The translations under genes were made by a program, and so were the position numbers. A stretch of DNA of 64,000 nucleotides from Desmodesmus armatus (lineage: Eukaryota > Chlorophyta > Chlorophyceae > Sphaeropleales > Scenedesmaceae), in contig VIIQ02000001.1 of the NCBI GenBank assembly GCA_007449985.2, positions 1,421,501 through 1,485,500 on the forward strand, given 5' to 3'. Of the stretch, positions 37,763-49,500 are shown one piece after another (the stretch's first letter is position 1; each line of letters opens with the position of its first letter). Under the pieces are notes generated by a model. That model was given only the letters and a program-made list of their open reading frames with translations. It ran no database searches and had not been told where the DNA came from.

Positions 37763-40700
37763 ATGCTCAGCGCCACAGGCAGTCTGCTCAAAGCTGGACA
37801 GCAGCAGGCTGGGCTATTGTTGCCTGCCCTGCAGACTGCTGCCCGCCAGTTCAGCAGTCGGGAACCAATCACAGGTGTGTGAAACTGATCAACGAATGGT
37901 TTTCGTTCCTTAGCATTGCATGGCAGACCTGGTCCTGTACTGCCTTTGATCTAGGGCTTCCTAGTGCAGTGAACCAATGCAGTGTGAATGCAGTGTGATT
38001 GCCCACCACAGCTGCCAAATGCCTACCAGCAATAGCCGAACAGTAGCCTGATGACGAGTGCTGCATCAGAGCTCTGTGCGGCCTGTGCCTGGACTTCTGC
38101 CTGCTTGCAGCCACGCTATTCCCTGGTGATGGGATTGGTCCAGAAATTGCAGATGCAGTGAGCGAGATCTTCAAGGCAGCAGGTGCACCCATCGTATGGG
38201 ATGAGCAGCATATAGGCACAACTGTGGACGAGCGCACAAACAGCTTTGTCACGCGAGAGAACCTGGACTCAGTGTTGGTGAGTGGTCTGTGATTTCCAGG
38301 CCTGGGCCTAGAGAGCCGTTGCAGCGTGCATGCTGATGCAGTTGCCCCAACAGCTGGCCACTTCAGGCTGCAACTGCCGCCCAAGGCGCGCGCAGCGTGG
38401 CATGCATCGCCGCAAGCAAATGCGCAGGTTGCCTTGGTGCCCAGTCAGTCGCAGTCCCCACAGCCCACAGCACAGCAACCTTGACTCAGGCAGCACCGAG
38501 GGAGCACACCAAATGGGGAGCGTATGGTGCATACATCCCTCTCGTGTCCAGCTCACCACAGCGGACCATCCCAGCAGCTGCACAAGGCTAACAGATGCAG
38601 CAGCCAGCAGGCCATCGTGTTCACAGGGCAGCTATGCCAGCATTCTCGACAGTCCTGCGCGCAACCATCTTCATTGCTGAGCAGCTGCTGTCTTGTGTGT
38701 TTGTACCGCAGAAGCACAGGATTGGCCTGAAGGGCCCCATGACCACACCTATTGGCAAGGGCTTCAGGTCACTCAACCTCACACTGCGCAAGGTGTGCAT
38801 CCCACAGCACTCACGCTAGCAGTCACGTGTCAGCAGTCACATGCCAGCAGCGCTCCAGCACATGGCGTCGGCAGTGGGCAGCTGGACTGTACGCATGTTT
38901 GAACAGCAGTGGAGCGCTGCATGGCTGACTTGATGGCTTCCTGAGTCAGGCGCTGCATTTGCGCCCAGGCGCTAGGATTGCGCCCGGCAGAGAGTGCTGC
39001 GCGCTGTCTGCAGGGCCTTGTTTACCCCTGCTGCACACTCAAAAACGCTTCAGTAGCACAAGCAGAGCAGCAGGAGCCGGGCAGCAGTACCTCAGTAGCA
39101 GTAGCGAAGTGGCAGGATGGGAAGCTTACTCGTTGCCCACCTGCCTCTCCACCCCCACAGGAGCTCAACCTGTACGCCAATGTGCGGCCATGCTTCAGCC
39201 TGCCTGGCTACAAGACCAAGTATGACAATGTTGACCTGGTGACCATCAGGGAGAACACTGAGGGGGAGTACAGTGGACTGGAGCACGAGGTGGTCAAGGG
39301 GGTGGTGGAAAGCCTCAAGGTAAGCAGATGGGGTGGCAGGGGGCCCATGCTTCATTGAGGAACAGAGTGATGATGCAGGGGGGGCAGGTGCTCTGCGTTG
39401 ATTGAGGGGGAGAGCATGTGTGACTGCAGTGCAGTCGCCAGGTGCTGACGTTACCCTAGGGGTCACCATGCTTCGAGCTTGTTCATGGCTGTGAGGGCCT
39501 GCGGATGATTACAGGGGGCAAGTTGACGCCGTTTGCTGGGGATAGGCTCCCATCCTGGGCGCCCTTGAAGGCGCGCAGCGGGCGGGGCGTGTGTTGGTCG
39601 GACCGACGCCCTAAAGCTTTGCGCAGTGTTCAACATACAGTACAGTACAGTGTAGTGCGGGCATGTCAAGGGGCTGGTTGAGCGCGCTTCAGTGTGAGCA
39701 GCTGCCAGGGGGCGTATGGAGCGTCAAACATCAGTTTGGCAGCCTGGAGGTGCACCTGCACCCGTCAGCCTAGCAGCAGGCGATTCCACATAGTCAACAA
39801 CTTCCTGCATTTCCATGAAGGCGCAGGTCCAGATGTGACCTGCCAGTGCTGGTGCGTATACTGTACCCAGTGCATGTGCTGAGCGCGTTCCGCATGTCGT
39901 GTGGCGCAGGTCATCACACGTGTTGCCAGCACGCGTGTGGCTGAGTACGCCTTCAAGTATGCCACAGACAACAAGCGCCAGAAGGTGACAGCGCTGCACA
40001 AGGCCAACATCATGAAGAAGGCAGACGGGCTGTTCATTGAGTGCTGCAGAGAGGTGGCAGGTGGGTTGCTGTGGCTGCTGTGACTGCTGCGCATGCATGT
40101 GGTTGACAAATAAGGTGTAGTGCAGCATATGCATTTTGCCAGGAACGGGCAAAGGGGTATCAGGTGAGTGTGGGATGTGTGTAGGGCTGGGGAGGCTGCA
40201 GCCAGGACTCGATAGTGCGACCTGTCGTCTATGCAGCTACAGTACAGCTAGGGATCCTAAGTTTCATCCGAGATGCAACGTGTTTGATGTAATGCTCAGC
40301 TCATGCTTCGGCCGCTTTGCATGACCTCACTTCGTTTCTCAATTCTTTACTCAGTTGGGCACGTGACACGTTTGTACCCTACCTTTGTCACCCTGACCTG
40401 GCGTGTCCTGTTGTTTGCTGTCGCCCGCAGAGAAGTACCCCAACATCAAATACGATGAGGAGATTGTGGACAATGCCTGCATGCAGCTGGTCAGGGACCC
40501 AAGCAAATTTGATGTGCTGGTCATGCCCAACCTGTATGGTGACATTGTCAGGTGAGCAAACACCTTGGGCAGTACTTCGCTTTGACAATTGGGATCACAG
40601 GTGACAGATTGACTCACGGTCTGCAGGTACTACACAGTATGGGTTGTTGTTACTACAGTCGCAGCTGTGTACATGGGGACAGGCTAGTGCAGCATGGTTG

Positions 40701-41883
40701 TCGACGACAGCTTGTTCTCACCCACACAGCAGACCACGGCAGCATGCACACAGAACGTGCAGAAGCCGGCCATCCATACATAACTTCTGTTGCTAAGGGG
40801 CATTGCTGCGCATGCTATTATGCGATGTGCTCACACAGCTGCCGATCTTCCATTGCGTGCTGCCTGCCGCACCCTGCAGTGACCTGTGCGCCGGCTTGAT
40901 TGGTGGACTTGGCTTGACGCCCAGCGCCAACGTTGGTAAGTGTTGTCAGCCAGGCCATAGCTCAGGCCGGCGCTTCCCACACACATCCGATGCATGTTGT
41001 TTGTCTGCACACACAGACACACAGATACTGTATGTACATGCTGAATGCAACTCATGTGTTGAACACACACGGCCTTGCAGCATGGGTGCTCTTGGCCAAG
41101 CTAGCCGGGCATGCAGGGAAGGAGGCCTGGCAGCGCAGTTGCGCGTCCTGCTCGTGCTGCAGCAAAACTGTTGCTTCATTCAGCAGCTACGCTGCTGCCC
41201 TGTGCTGCAGTTTGCTTGCCTGGCACTGAGTGGGATGTGACACATGCCCCAACCATACCGCTGTGTGCATATGCTGCAGGCTTTGATGGCCTGGCCCTGA
41301 TGGAGGCTGTGCACGGCACAGCCCCAGACATTGCCGGCAAGAACCTGGCCAACCCCACCGCGCTGCTGTTCAGTGGCGTCATGATGTTGCGGCACCTGGG
41401 CATGAACGACATCGCTGACAACATTCACAAAGCAGCACTCAAGGTCATTGCAGGTAGGAGGAGTGCGCGCTGGTGGCAGTGAAAGCTCTTTGTGAGAGCT
41501 TTTTGCCTCTGTACGGGCCTGTCATGCTGATTGCGGGACTGCAATGCCAACATGCCAATGTGTCAGCGTGGCACCCTTTATGAGCTGATTGTAGTGCGGC
41601 CGTAGATGTCATGTCAAAGGGTGCAGGCTGACACACTGGCATGTTGGCATTGCAGTCCCATTTTGGTGGAGGTATATCCAACATCATGGCGACTCATGGG
41701 TTTACACATGTTGGTGGAGTCTATCCAACATCATGGTGCATGGGTTTAGGCATTCACCTGTGCTGTGCCGTGTTGTGTTGTGCTGTGCTTTGTGCAGAGG
41801 GCAAGTACAGGACAGGGGACCTTGGTGGCAAGGCCACATGCAGCGAGTACACAAAGGCCATCATTGACGAATTAGATGACTAA
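37763..41883 (+). CDS. IDH: Mitochondrial NAD-dependent isocitrate dehydrogenase subunit (catalytic type)
   Basis: Oxidises isocitrate to 2-oxoglutarate with NAD in the TCA cycle. Nine exons: 37763-37874, 38111-38277, 38712-38792, 39161-39319, 39910-40060, 40431-40551, 40880-40935, 41280-41453, 41798-41883; all in phase, 368 residues. Exon 1 encodes a typical mitochondrial presequence ([12 protein letters not shown] then [12 protein letters not shown]). Next come [40 protein letters not shown] (substrate Arg), [33 protein letters not shown] (catalytic Lys), [12 protein letters not shown] (Mg-binding Asp), [10 protein letters not shown], and [20 protein letters not shown] (NAD-binding). All catalytic residues I can check are present, so this looks like a catalytic (IDH3-alpha / plant IDH5-like) subunit rather than a regulatory one. 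Stop TAA at 41881. Confidence 0.95.
41535..41659. repeat. Long imperfect hairpin in the last IDH intron
   Basis: Arms 41535-41579 and 41616-41659 are near-complementary (about 41 of 44 positions; outer 31 bases almost perfect), with a loop of 36 nt. It lies in the intron 41454-41797. The size suits a short MITE or a small-RNA precursor. Just downstream, TATCCAACATCATGG is repeated at about 41667 and 41721. Confidence 0.8.
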
Positions 41884-43063
41884 GCAGCGATGACTAAGCA
41901 GTGCAGCTACAAGTACTGTCTGTGCAGCTAGAATGAATCCTCAAGAGCAACACAAGGTATCTCTGTGTGCATGGGATTTGGCACTGCCAGCAAGGCAGGC
42001 ACATGCCTGCAGCCCTAGGCCAGCAGTGTGGTGGCTGCTGTGCCGCTGCACGGCTTCACATTGTGACAACGGGTGTCAAGCATGTGATGCTGTTGCTTGA
42101 ATGCTTTACGTTGCACGCGCCCACACCCTGTGGCGTGCTTGTTGATGTTGGGTTGCTGCTGTTGGGCTTGGAGACATTTGTTGGAGCCTGGGCGTGCAGG
42201 TGAAAGGACTCCATATGGCTGTGGGGGTTGTTTTTGAGCAACAGTTATCTTGCAGTGTTTCTTTGCGAGGCAGCTGCTCTGTCTGTGCCGGGCTGGTTTA
42301 GTCACGCCAAGCCCTTTCGTTGTTTCACTCAGCAGCATGGTGCTGGCCACAATGCTTCATCCCTGGACATCGGGGTTGGAATGGAATTGCATCCCTGATA
42401 TAATTGGATCCCTGATATATCCTTGGCTGAGCGCGCGTCCAGTTGGCCCCGTCTGAGAGCACATTCCTCAAGTGGGACATGTACAGAGGGCACAGAAAAT
42501 GCCACACTCCACAACAGCTGCAGCCTGCTGCAACCACAGTCAAAACAGGGCATATACAACCTGGCTGTCAAACAGCAACACTGTGGACATGTGATGCTAG
42601 CACAAACAACTTGGCAGATGTGCTTGTTGGGCAACAACACGTTGGCAAACACAATGCTGAATGAACATGTCAGCTGGGTGTGACAAAACATGCCAGTCAA
42701 AAAGCCCAGTAACAGCAGGTCAACATTACACCGCAAGGACAAGCCTTGTAGACGGAAAGCGGCAGGGCTGGATCAGCTCAACGCATTTCTAACATTTACG
42801 CTCAGACGTTGATCAACTGCAGCAACTTGAGATAGATTTCCACCCAGCCGTCATAGCTGACCGGCCCAATAATCCTACTCATACCCTGAAAACACTCTCA
42901 GCAGTCAACACTACAGTCACTTGCAGCAAATGACATGCCCACTGAAGTTGGACGCTGCAAAATTAGAAGCTACAAGGCCCAAAGACAACAGCGACCCTAC
43001 GCACAGCGAATGGCGCTGCTCACGGCAACAAACGACACATCTGCATCCCCACTGCTTGGAGGA
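41884..43063. other. Convergent intergenic region, IDH / carrier 3' ends
   Basis: 3' UTRs and spacer for two convergent genes. A TGTAA motif on the minus strand at 42726-42730 is a possible poly(A) signal for the carrier gene. No other gene seen. Confidence 0.4.
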
Positions 43064-45619
43064 TTACTTAGCCTTGTGACTGCTGCTGCTACTGCTGCTG
43101 CTGTTACTGCTGCTTTGCTGCTCCTGCTCTGCGTCCAGCTGCGCGACGGCCAGGTGGTACACTGTAGACAAGCGGGGCAGCAGCTCCTCATATAGCGTCC
43201 ACACCAGCGCTGTCTGCAGGGTACGCTTGAGGACGCGTGGAGCAGCACCTGCAGAATGCAGATGGACGCACACAGCAAAGGCAGGTGTTCAGACATTGGC
43301 TTGGAATTACCTTAGCAGGGTGCGTGGTGACATGTAGGCGTTGGGACCAGCCAAGCACATGCCGTTCAAAATGACATACATGCATGGCGCGCTCGCATGA
43401 AAGCATGACAGCACCACCAGTGTGTCAGGTCAGTTCGACAGTGCGGGAGCTTCGAACCCGCTAGCCGTGTGTGCTCACCTACTAGCAGGGCATTGGGTCC
43501 ACTGCTCTTCAGCACATGGCCCAGCGTCCCCAGCACATCACCCTTGGCTACTCCCGGCAACCCCAGCTGCATGCGCGTCCGCACAACATCCGTCGGTTGC
43601 GTCATCAGTGTCGCAGCAGTGGCAGCGCACACCCCTGACACAAAGTTGATAGCCGTGGAGTTCCACCCGCCGCTGCCTTCGCTCCTGCTGCTCTGCCACT
43701 CACTGAGTGATACTTTCAACTTAGTGTAGATCATATAGTACAGTGCTGAAAAGGGTGCGTTGGTGAGGACGGTCGGCATCAAGCCACGCCAGAGGCCGGA
43801 GGGACCCTCTGTACGTGCTATCGTGGCCAGTGCGTGTGCTGTGTTTTTGTAGGTGATGTGGTTGGGACCGCCATACTCCATCCGCGTCTTGACCAGCGTG
43901 ACCGGTGACATGACTGCTGCTGACATGGCACGCGCCAACCCTGCACACAACAGGCACACAACAGCGTCAGAATTTGAAAGGCAGGCCTGAGTAAAGGGGG
44001 TTTCCAGGTTGACAGAAGGGGGTGCCAGAGCAAGCGCACATCAGTCAAGTCAGCCTTGCTGCGCTTTACCACCCTGCTAATCATATGAGCCACCCTGTGG
44101 CGTTGCTAACACATCACTTGCTATGCATCGTCAGCCACTGTCACCAAGCAACAGCGCAACGGCCACCGTGGCTGTGACAACCGCACATACAGAAGCAGAG
44201 TCAGCCCCTATGGCGTGCATTTGGGGCACGCCTACGGTCACGCTACAATGTGAGACCCCATCAAAAAGCAGAGCGCCCCTCACCTCCAACGGCTGCTGCT
44301 TGAAGGTACCCCAGCTGGCGCAAGGTGCTAGCAAGGAGCCAAGAGCACCACTCTAAAACCAAATTCGCAGCTATGCACCCTCACCTCCCACAGCTGCTGC
44401 TTGAAGGTACCCCAGCTGGCCAGAGCTGTGCGGCAGCACATCCAGCATGAAATGCTTCAGATTTTCCAACGCCACAAAGTTGATGCCTGCGCCAAAAGCC
44501 AAGCGCACAACCGTGGGCCCTGTGCCTCGCCACATGCCCCTGACCCCTCCCTCATGCAGCACAACCTTGAGTGTCTGCAGCACGTTCCTGCAGTGTAGGC
44601 CACGCAGGAAGCAGGCGGGAGCAGTGAAACCGGCAACAGGGCATGAGGTGTGAGCAAATGAAGACGGAACGGCTGCTGACATGTGCAGCAGACTTGCTGC
44701 AGCATGCATGCACACTCGCTTTGCACCTGAGAGTCCAGTGCCAGGGCATAAGCAGCCGTGCTGCTAAGATGTTGGCATATTGCCGCTAGCATGGGACACC
44801 ACACACAGAGACCAAGCACTGCCACTTGCGCACTGCTGCAGTGCAGCCCACACCCTCAAGCAAACATGCCAATACTATGGCATACATGACCCATGGTGAT
44901 GACTGGAGCCACCAGCAGCAGGCATGCCGGGTTCAGTTGCGTCAGGAGACATGACTGCAGTGGTACGTGTATCATACTCCTGTGCTGCTGGCTTTGAGGG
45001 CCGTCGTAACCGGCCCAGGCTGTCTAGTGTGTTTCTGGTAGGTCACTGGACGCCTGGTGGTGCGCTGTACGGCGCTCAGGTAGAATTGTTGCTATATGCA
45101 CCAGGAACCTGCTGGAAGAACGTGACATGCATGCGATGATGAACCCTACCTGCTGAGTCCCATAGCAGCATCAGCTTGCATGCGTGTGCGCAGCACGTCC
45201 AGCGGCTGCACATGGTGGCGGCACAACAGCACAGCACCACGCAGCAGGCCACGACAAGCGTTGATCCACCCAGCCCTCTACAAGCATACGCTGTTGCATG
45301 GTGCACGCTGCCAGCTCGGTGGGCTGCAGCCATCGGCAGCTGCACTATGACAGGAGGTTGCCAACAGCAATGCTGTTACCGCATGCCATCACAGCAAGCC
45401 ACATGCGGCAAGCATGACTAAGCGATAAAGCAGCTATGCAGACTCTGTGGTGACAAAACAAAAGCTGCAGGACTTATGTTGCCCACTGCGCACCTGCACA
45501 CACGCACTGATGACTGCACCTGACATTGCTCCAGACAGGGCAGAGGCTAGAGCTGGTGGCTTGCGCTGCTTGCTAGGCTGCTCCTCCTGCTGTGCCTTTT
45601 CCTGCCTTGTCCTTGGCAT
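43064..45619 (-). CDS. Mitochondrial carrier, SLC25A38/Hem25 type
   Basis: Inner-membrane carrier; the yeast and animal members import glycine for haem synthesis. Exons in coding order: 45619-45494, 45205-45150, 44587-44385, 43940-43479, 43248-43064; all in phase, 343 residues. The three signature repeats are visible: PLDVLRTRMQ (first), SPVTLVKTRME with GLWRGLMPTVLTNAPFS (second), TQPTDVVRTRMQ (third). The end, APRVLKRTLQTALVWTLYEE, is characteristic of the SLC25A38 branch and argues against other carrier types. The C-terminus extends into Gln/Ser-rich sequence ending SSSHKAK. The N-terminus before the first helix is Lys/Gln-rich with no clear presequence, normal for carriers. Start is the Met of MPRTRQEK. 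Confidence 0.88.
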
Positions 45620-46502
45620 GACGCCGCTCAAACCACACAATATGTGTTCGCGTTTTTACAGGCTGAACTGCTGTGCAACTGCTGCTGCTGCCACTGCTAC
45701 TGCTGCTTCTACAACAGCTGATTAGTGCTCTGGAGCCCACGTTGCACCAAGAGGGTTGTGTCCAAACACACCCACAGTACTCATTGTTGTAATCTGGTTG
45801 TACAAGCGGTCGTGGAGCAGGGGCACAGCACACACTGCTTTGGTTTGCACCACCAGCTACAGTCTGGTGCGTAATGTGTTGCGATGTGTCCCGCGGTTGA
45901 CGGCTGAATTCTCGTCTGATACCGATGTTGGTTCTCCAGATGATAAAGTACAAAGATACCAGCGAGACACAAGACGTTTTCATGGCATGGATCCATGGGT
46001 GGATGTTGTTGAGCCCATCACAATGGGATGGCCAAGCTCACCGTACAGAAGCAAGGGACACAACCTCCTGTTCTGTATTATCTTACCTAGCAATGCAAAC
46101 GGTGGGTGTGGGTGTGCACCGGCTGGTCCCCCCTGCAACACCAGCTGGGGAAGGACGTCTGCCCATCAGCCCTCTCTCCCCGCTCTTGGGCGCACGACGC
46201 ACACTGACACTTATGATCAGCATGTTAGTGCAATGCAGCACTGTTGGCTGCTTCCGTGCAGGCTAATAGCCATGTACGACGTCTCTTGTGTTCGGCTTGA
46301 TAATCGCCCTGCAGGCTTGTGCGGGAGGCAAGACTGCATAAATTTTCTCAAAGTGGTTTGGTTTGTGTGACTTCATTGGCCCAAGGCCACCCTTGCCCGG
46401 GGTACGGTGCACTGGCAATACCTGCAGGCCAAAACAGCCAGGGCAGCGAGGCAGCAGGAGGAACGTCTCCGAAGCATTGGTTGAGGAGATATAGAAGCCA
46501 CA
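45620..46502. promoter_or_regulatory. Divergent intergenic region (carrier / KEYY repeat protein)
   Basis: 883 bp between divergent start codons, so both promoters sit here. A 204-codon open frame crosses it (45756-46370) but has no family features or plausible splice context, so I do not call it a gene. Confidence 0.35.
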
Positions 46503-49500
46503 ATGAGGTCCTCTAGAGGGGCGCTCTGCGCCCTTGTTGTTCTGGGCTCGCTGCTAGTGCTCACAAATGCGTGGGGACCTTTCGACAGCCGAAACCCTAT
46601 GAAGGCAGCACCAATGCCCAAAGCCATTGCTGAGCCGGCGCCGGTGGGTCGTCTGTGGCTGGCTCTCTGAGGGCCCCGTTTCTGGCTCACGTTTCTGGAC
46701 TGCACAAGCCGCTGGTTGCGATCTCACCGTTTTGTGCCCCCATGTCTGTATTATCCGAATCAAAAACAGATTCAGCTGCGTTCTCTGGGGCGCCTGGCAA
46801 CATCGGTGGGTCATGCCTGCTGTAGTGCAGTACAGCTACTGGGCAGTTGACACATGTCAGTAAAGGCACCAGAGCACCCCAGTGCCAGCAGTGTCAGGAT
46901 CCCCCTCAACAGCTGGCAGCAGCACCGAGAGAACACCAGCAGCAGCAAAGCCCTTGCACAACAGCAGCAAGGTTCATCAGCGTACCCCCCTAGTGGTGTG
47001 TGCTAACAGCAGGGGTACACACACATCTGGTGCAACAGTTGCAGCAGAAGCTGCACCACCCCGGTGGTATGCTTCCGATGCCTCAGATAGCCAACAGCAG
47101 CTGCAGCCAGTTGCAGATCCTGCATACACATCCATGTTTCATCAACATCAGGAGCTGCTGTTGCTTCTGCGCAGGATAAGAAGTACAAGAGTGAAGAGCA
47201 CAACGTGAAGTACGAGAAGAAGGAGTACTACAAGGGAGACGATGACAAGGTATGTGGACGAGTATACCAACACAGGCATTGGTGAATGGTGTAGGAGCAG
47301 TGCACTAGGAGGTGAATTGGGTGGGAGCAGATGGTGTATAGATCAAGCCCAGGAACCACCCTGCTGTTCAGGGTACAGGTCCTGATGACTAGTGCAGTCA
47401 GCTGGGGGAGGCCAACAGCTGCACACCTAGCAGCCAAAGATGCACAGAGACTGCCAGAATAAGCACGGGAGCCATGTTGCGAGACACTGGGGCCATTGGC
47501 ACACACGTAATGCTGCAACTTGGACGCAGGTGAAAGCATACTGCGAATGGACAAATCAGTAATAAAGGATTGGTAACCAAAACCATAATGAGAAGCTGCA
47601 TGCAGGCCCATTGGGCAGCAACGCTTGGGCACGTTGAGGTTGGGTTTGGTGCGTTCTGGTACCCTAGGTGTGTGGGCTGATTGGCATCTCATACGCACCT
47701 GACATAAGCTGCTGCACACTGTTGCCTTTGCTGCTGTTGTGCTGCAGCACTACAAGAAGGAGGAGGTGAGTCAACCAGGCGCTTGGATCAGCACTTGCTG
47801 GCGGGGCAGGTCAAAAGCCAAAAAAGCAGGATCTCGTTCCTACATGACGACTAGCGGCAGATACCTGCACTGCACAGGCAGCACTGGCGCAGCTGTTCAG
47901 GGAGCTGCAGTGCAGTTCTAAGTCATGCCCGGCCTGACGACAGCTTGTAACTGACAACAGCTCATGACTGCCAGCCCTTTCCTGTGGCCCTTCGGCTCTC
48001 AAGGGGGACAGGCTGTAGTGCAGTTCAGGCAGTTGCTGAGTGAGGGTTCGAACACTCCTTCCCTGTGAAGACCACCCACCTGCTTGAGAGCTGTGCCCAG
48101 CAGGCAACTCCATCAGCAATGATGGCTGAGCGTCAGTTCATGCGCCAATCCCCAGTGTTTTTGCCTGTCTGTTCCACTTCCTGCAGTACACACCCAAGAA
48201 GGAGTACTACAAGGAGGAGAAGCACGAGGACTCCTACGATGAGTACAAGCCCAAGAAGGAATACAAGGAAGAGAAGCACGATGATTACGAGGTAAGGGTT
48301 GTTTAGACTATGGTCTGCCCTACTAGCTAGTAGGGCAGCAGGCATTGACATGTATTCCGCGGCCCACCTAGTCTGTGGTGAAATGCACCTACACCAGTCG
48401 CAAGCCAGCGGCGATAAGCGTAGGGCTGGCCAGCAGCGCGCAAGCCAGCGGTGATAAGCGTAGGGGGGTGGCCAGCGGCGCGCAAGCCAGCGGCGATAAG
48501 CGTAGGGCTGGCAGGGAGTCATGCCTTTCGGTCAATGTTACAAACACAAGTCACATCCCTGCAGGACCAGGCACACACTGGGTGAACAGAAGCCGCATGT
48601 AGGCAGAGCTGCATGTTGATGATACCAGTACCGTCTCAGCTGAAGTTAGCCCTGCTACTACCCTAGCAAAGGCGGACTGCAGCCCACTACTCACGTAGTA
48701 ACTAGCCTTGCACTGGCCTATCACTAACCCAATTGCTAGGCTGGCAACTAAGCAAGGGTGACAACTAAGCTGTAGCCTGATAGATCAATCCACTAAGAAA
48801 GAAGCCAAATATCCAGCTTATCAGCCTAGCATGGTTGGTCATTGAGACATCCCACTAGCGGGATGTAGCCAGGTCAGTTAATCAGTGAAGCTGGTGGTGA
48901 GGTATTGATCAGGTGTTATGCAGGGCACTAGGTTTATGTGTTTGCACACTTCCAATACCAATACCACACTTCATTCGTATGTACTGCACCCTGCAGTACA
49001 AGCCCAAGAAGGAGTACTATGGTGAGGAGAAGCACGAGGAGTCCTACAGTGAGTACAAGCCCAAGAAGGAGTACAAGGAGGAGAAGTACTACAAGGAGGA
49101 GAAGCACGAGGAGGTGAGACTGCACCATGCTCGTGCATCAGTTACCATGCTCTGTCGACAGGAAGAGCCTGTCTGGCAACCGGTCCAGCATGGTTTGTTA
49201 CTTCAGATCATCGCCTCATCTTCTATTTGCACATTTGCAACCTTTTTAATGGGCTCCCATACAAATGCATCAACCAACCACCAAGCCCGTGTTCCTGCTT
49301 TTGGCTGCACAGTACAAGCCCAAGAAGGAGTACTACGGTGAGGAGAAGAAGGAGTCCTACGATGAGTACAAGCCCAAGAAGGAGGAGAAGTACTACAAGG
49401 AGGAGAAGCATGAGGAGTACAAGGTGATGAAAAAATGGACTAGCAGTTGCGTTCCTGCTTCAATCCCTACATCACTTGGAAACATTGCATGCAAGTGAGC

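Noticed and set aside
45756..46370. 204-codon open frame on the plus strand
   Set aside because: No family features, lies between two divergent promoters, and composition matches non-coding DNA.
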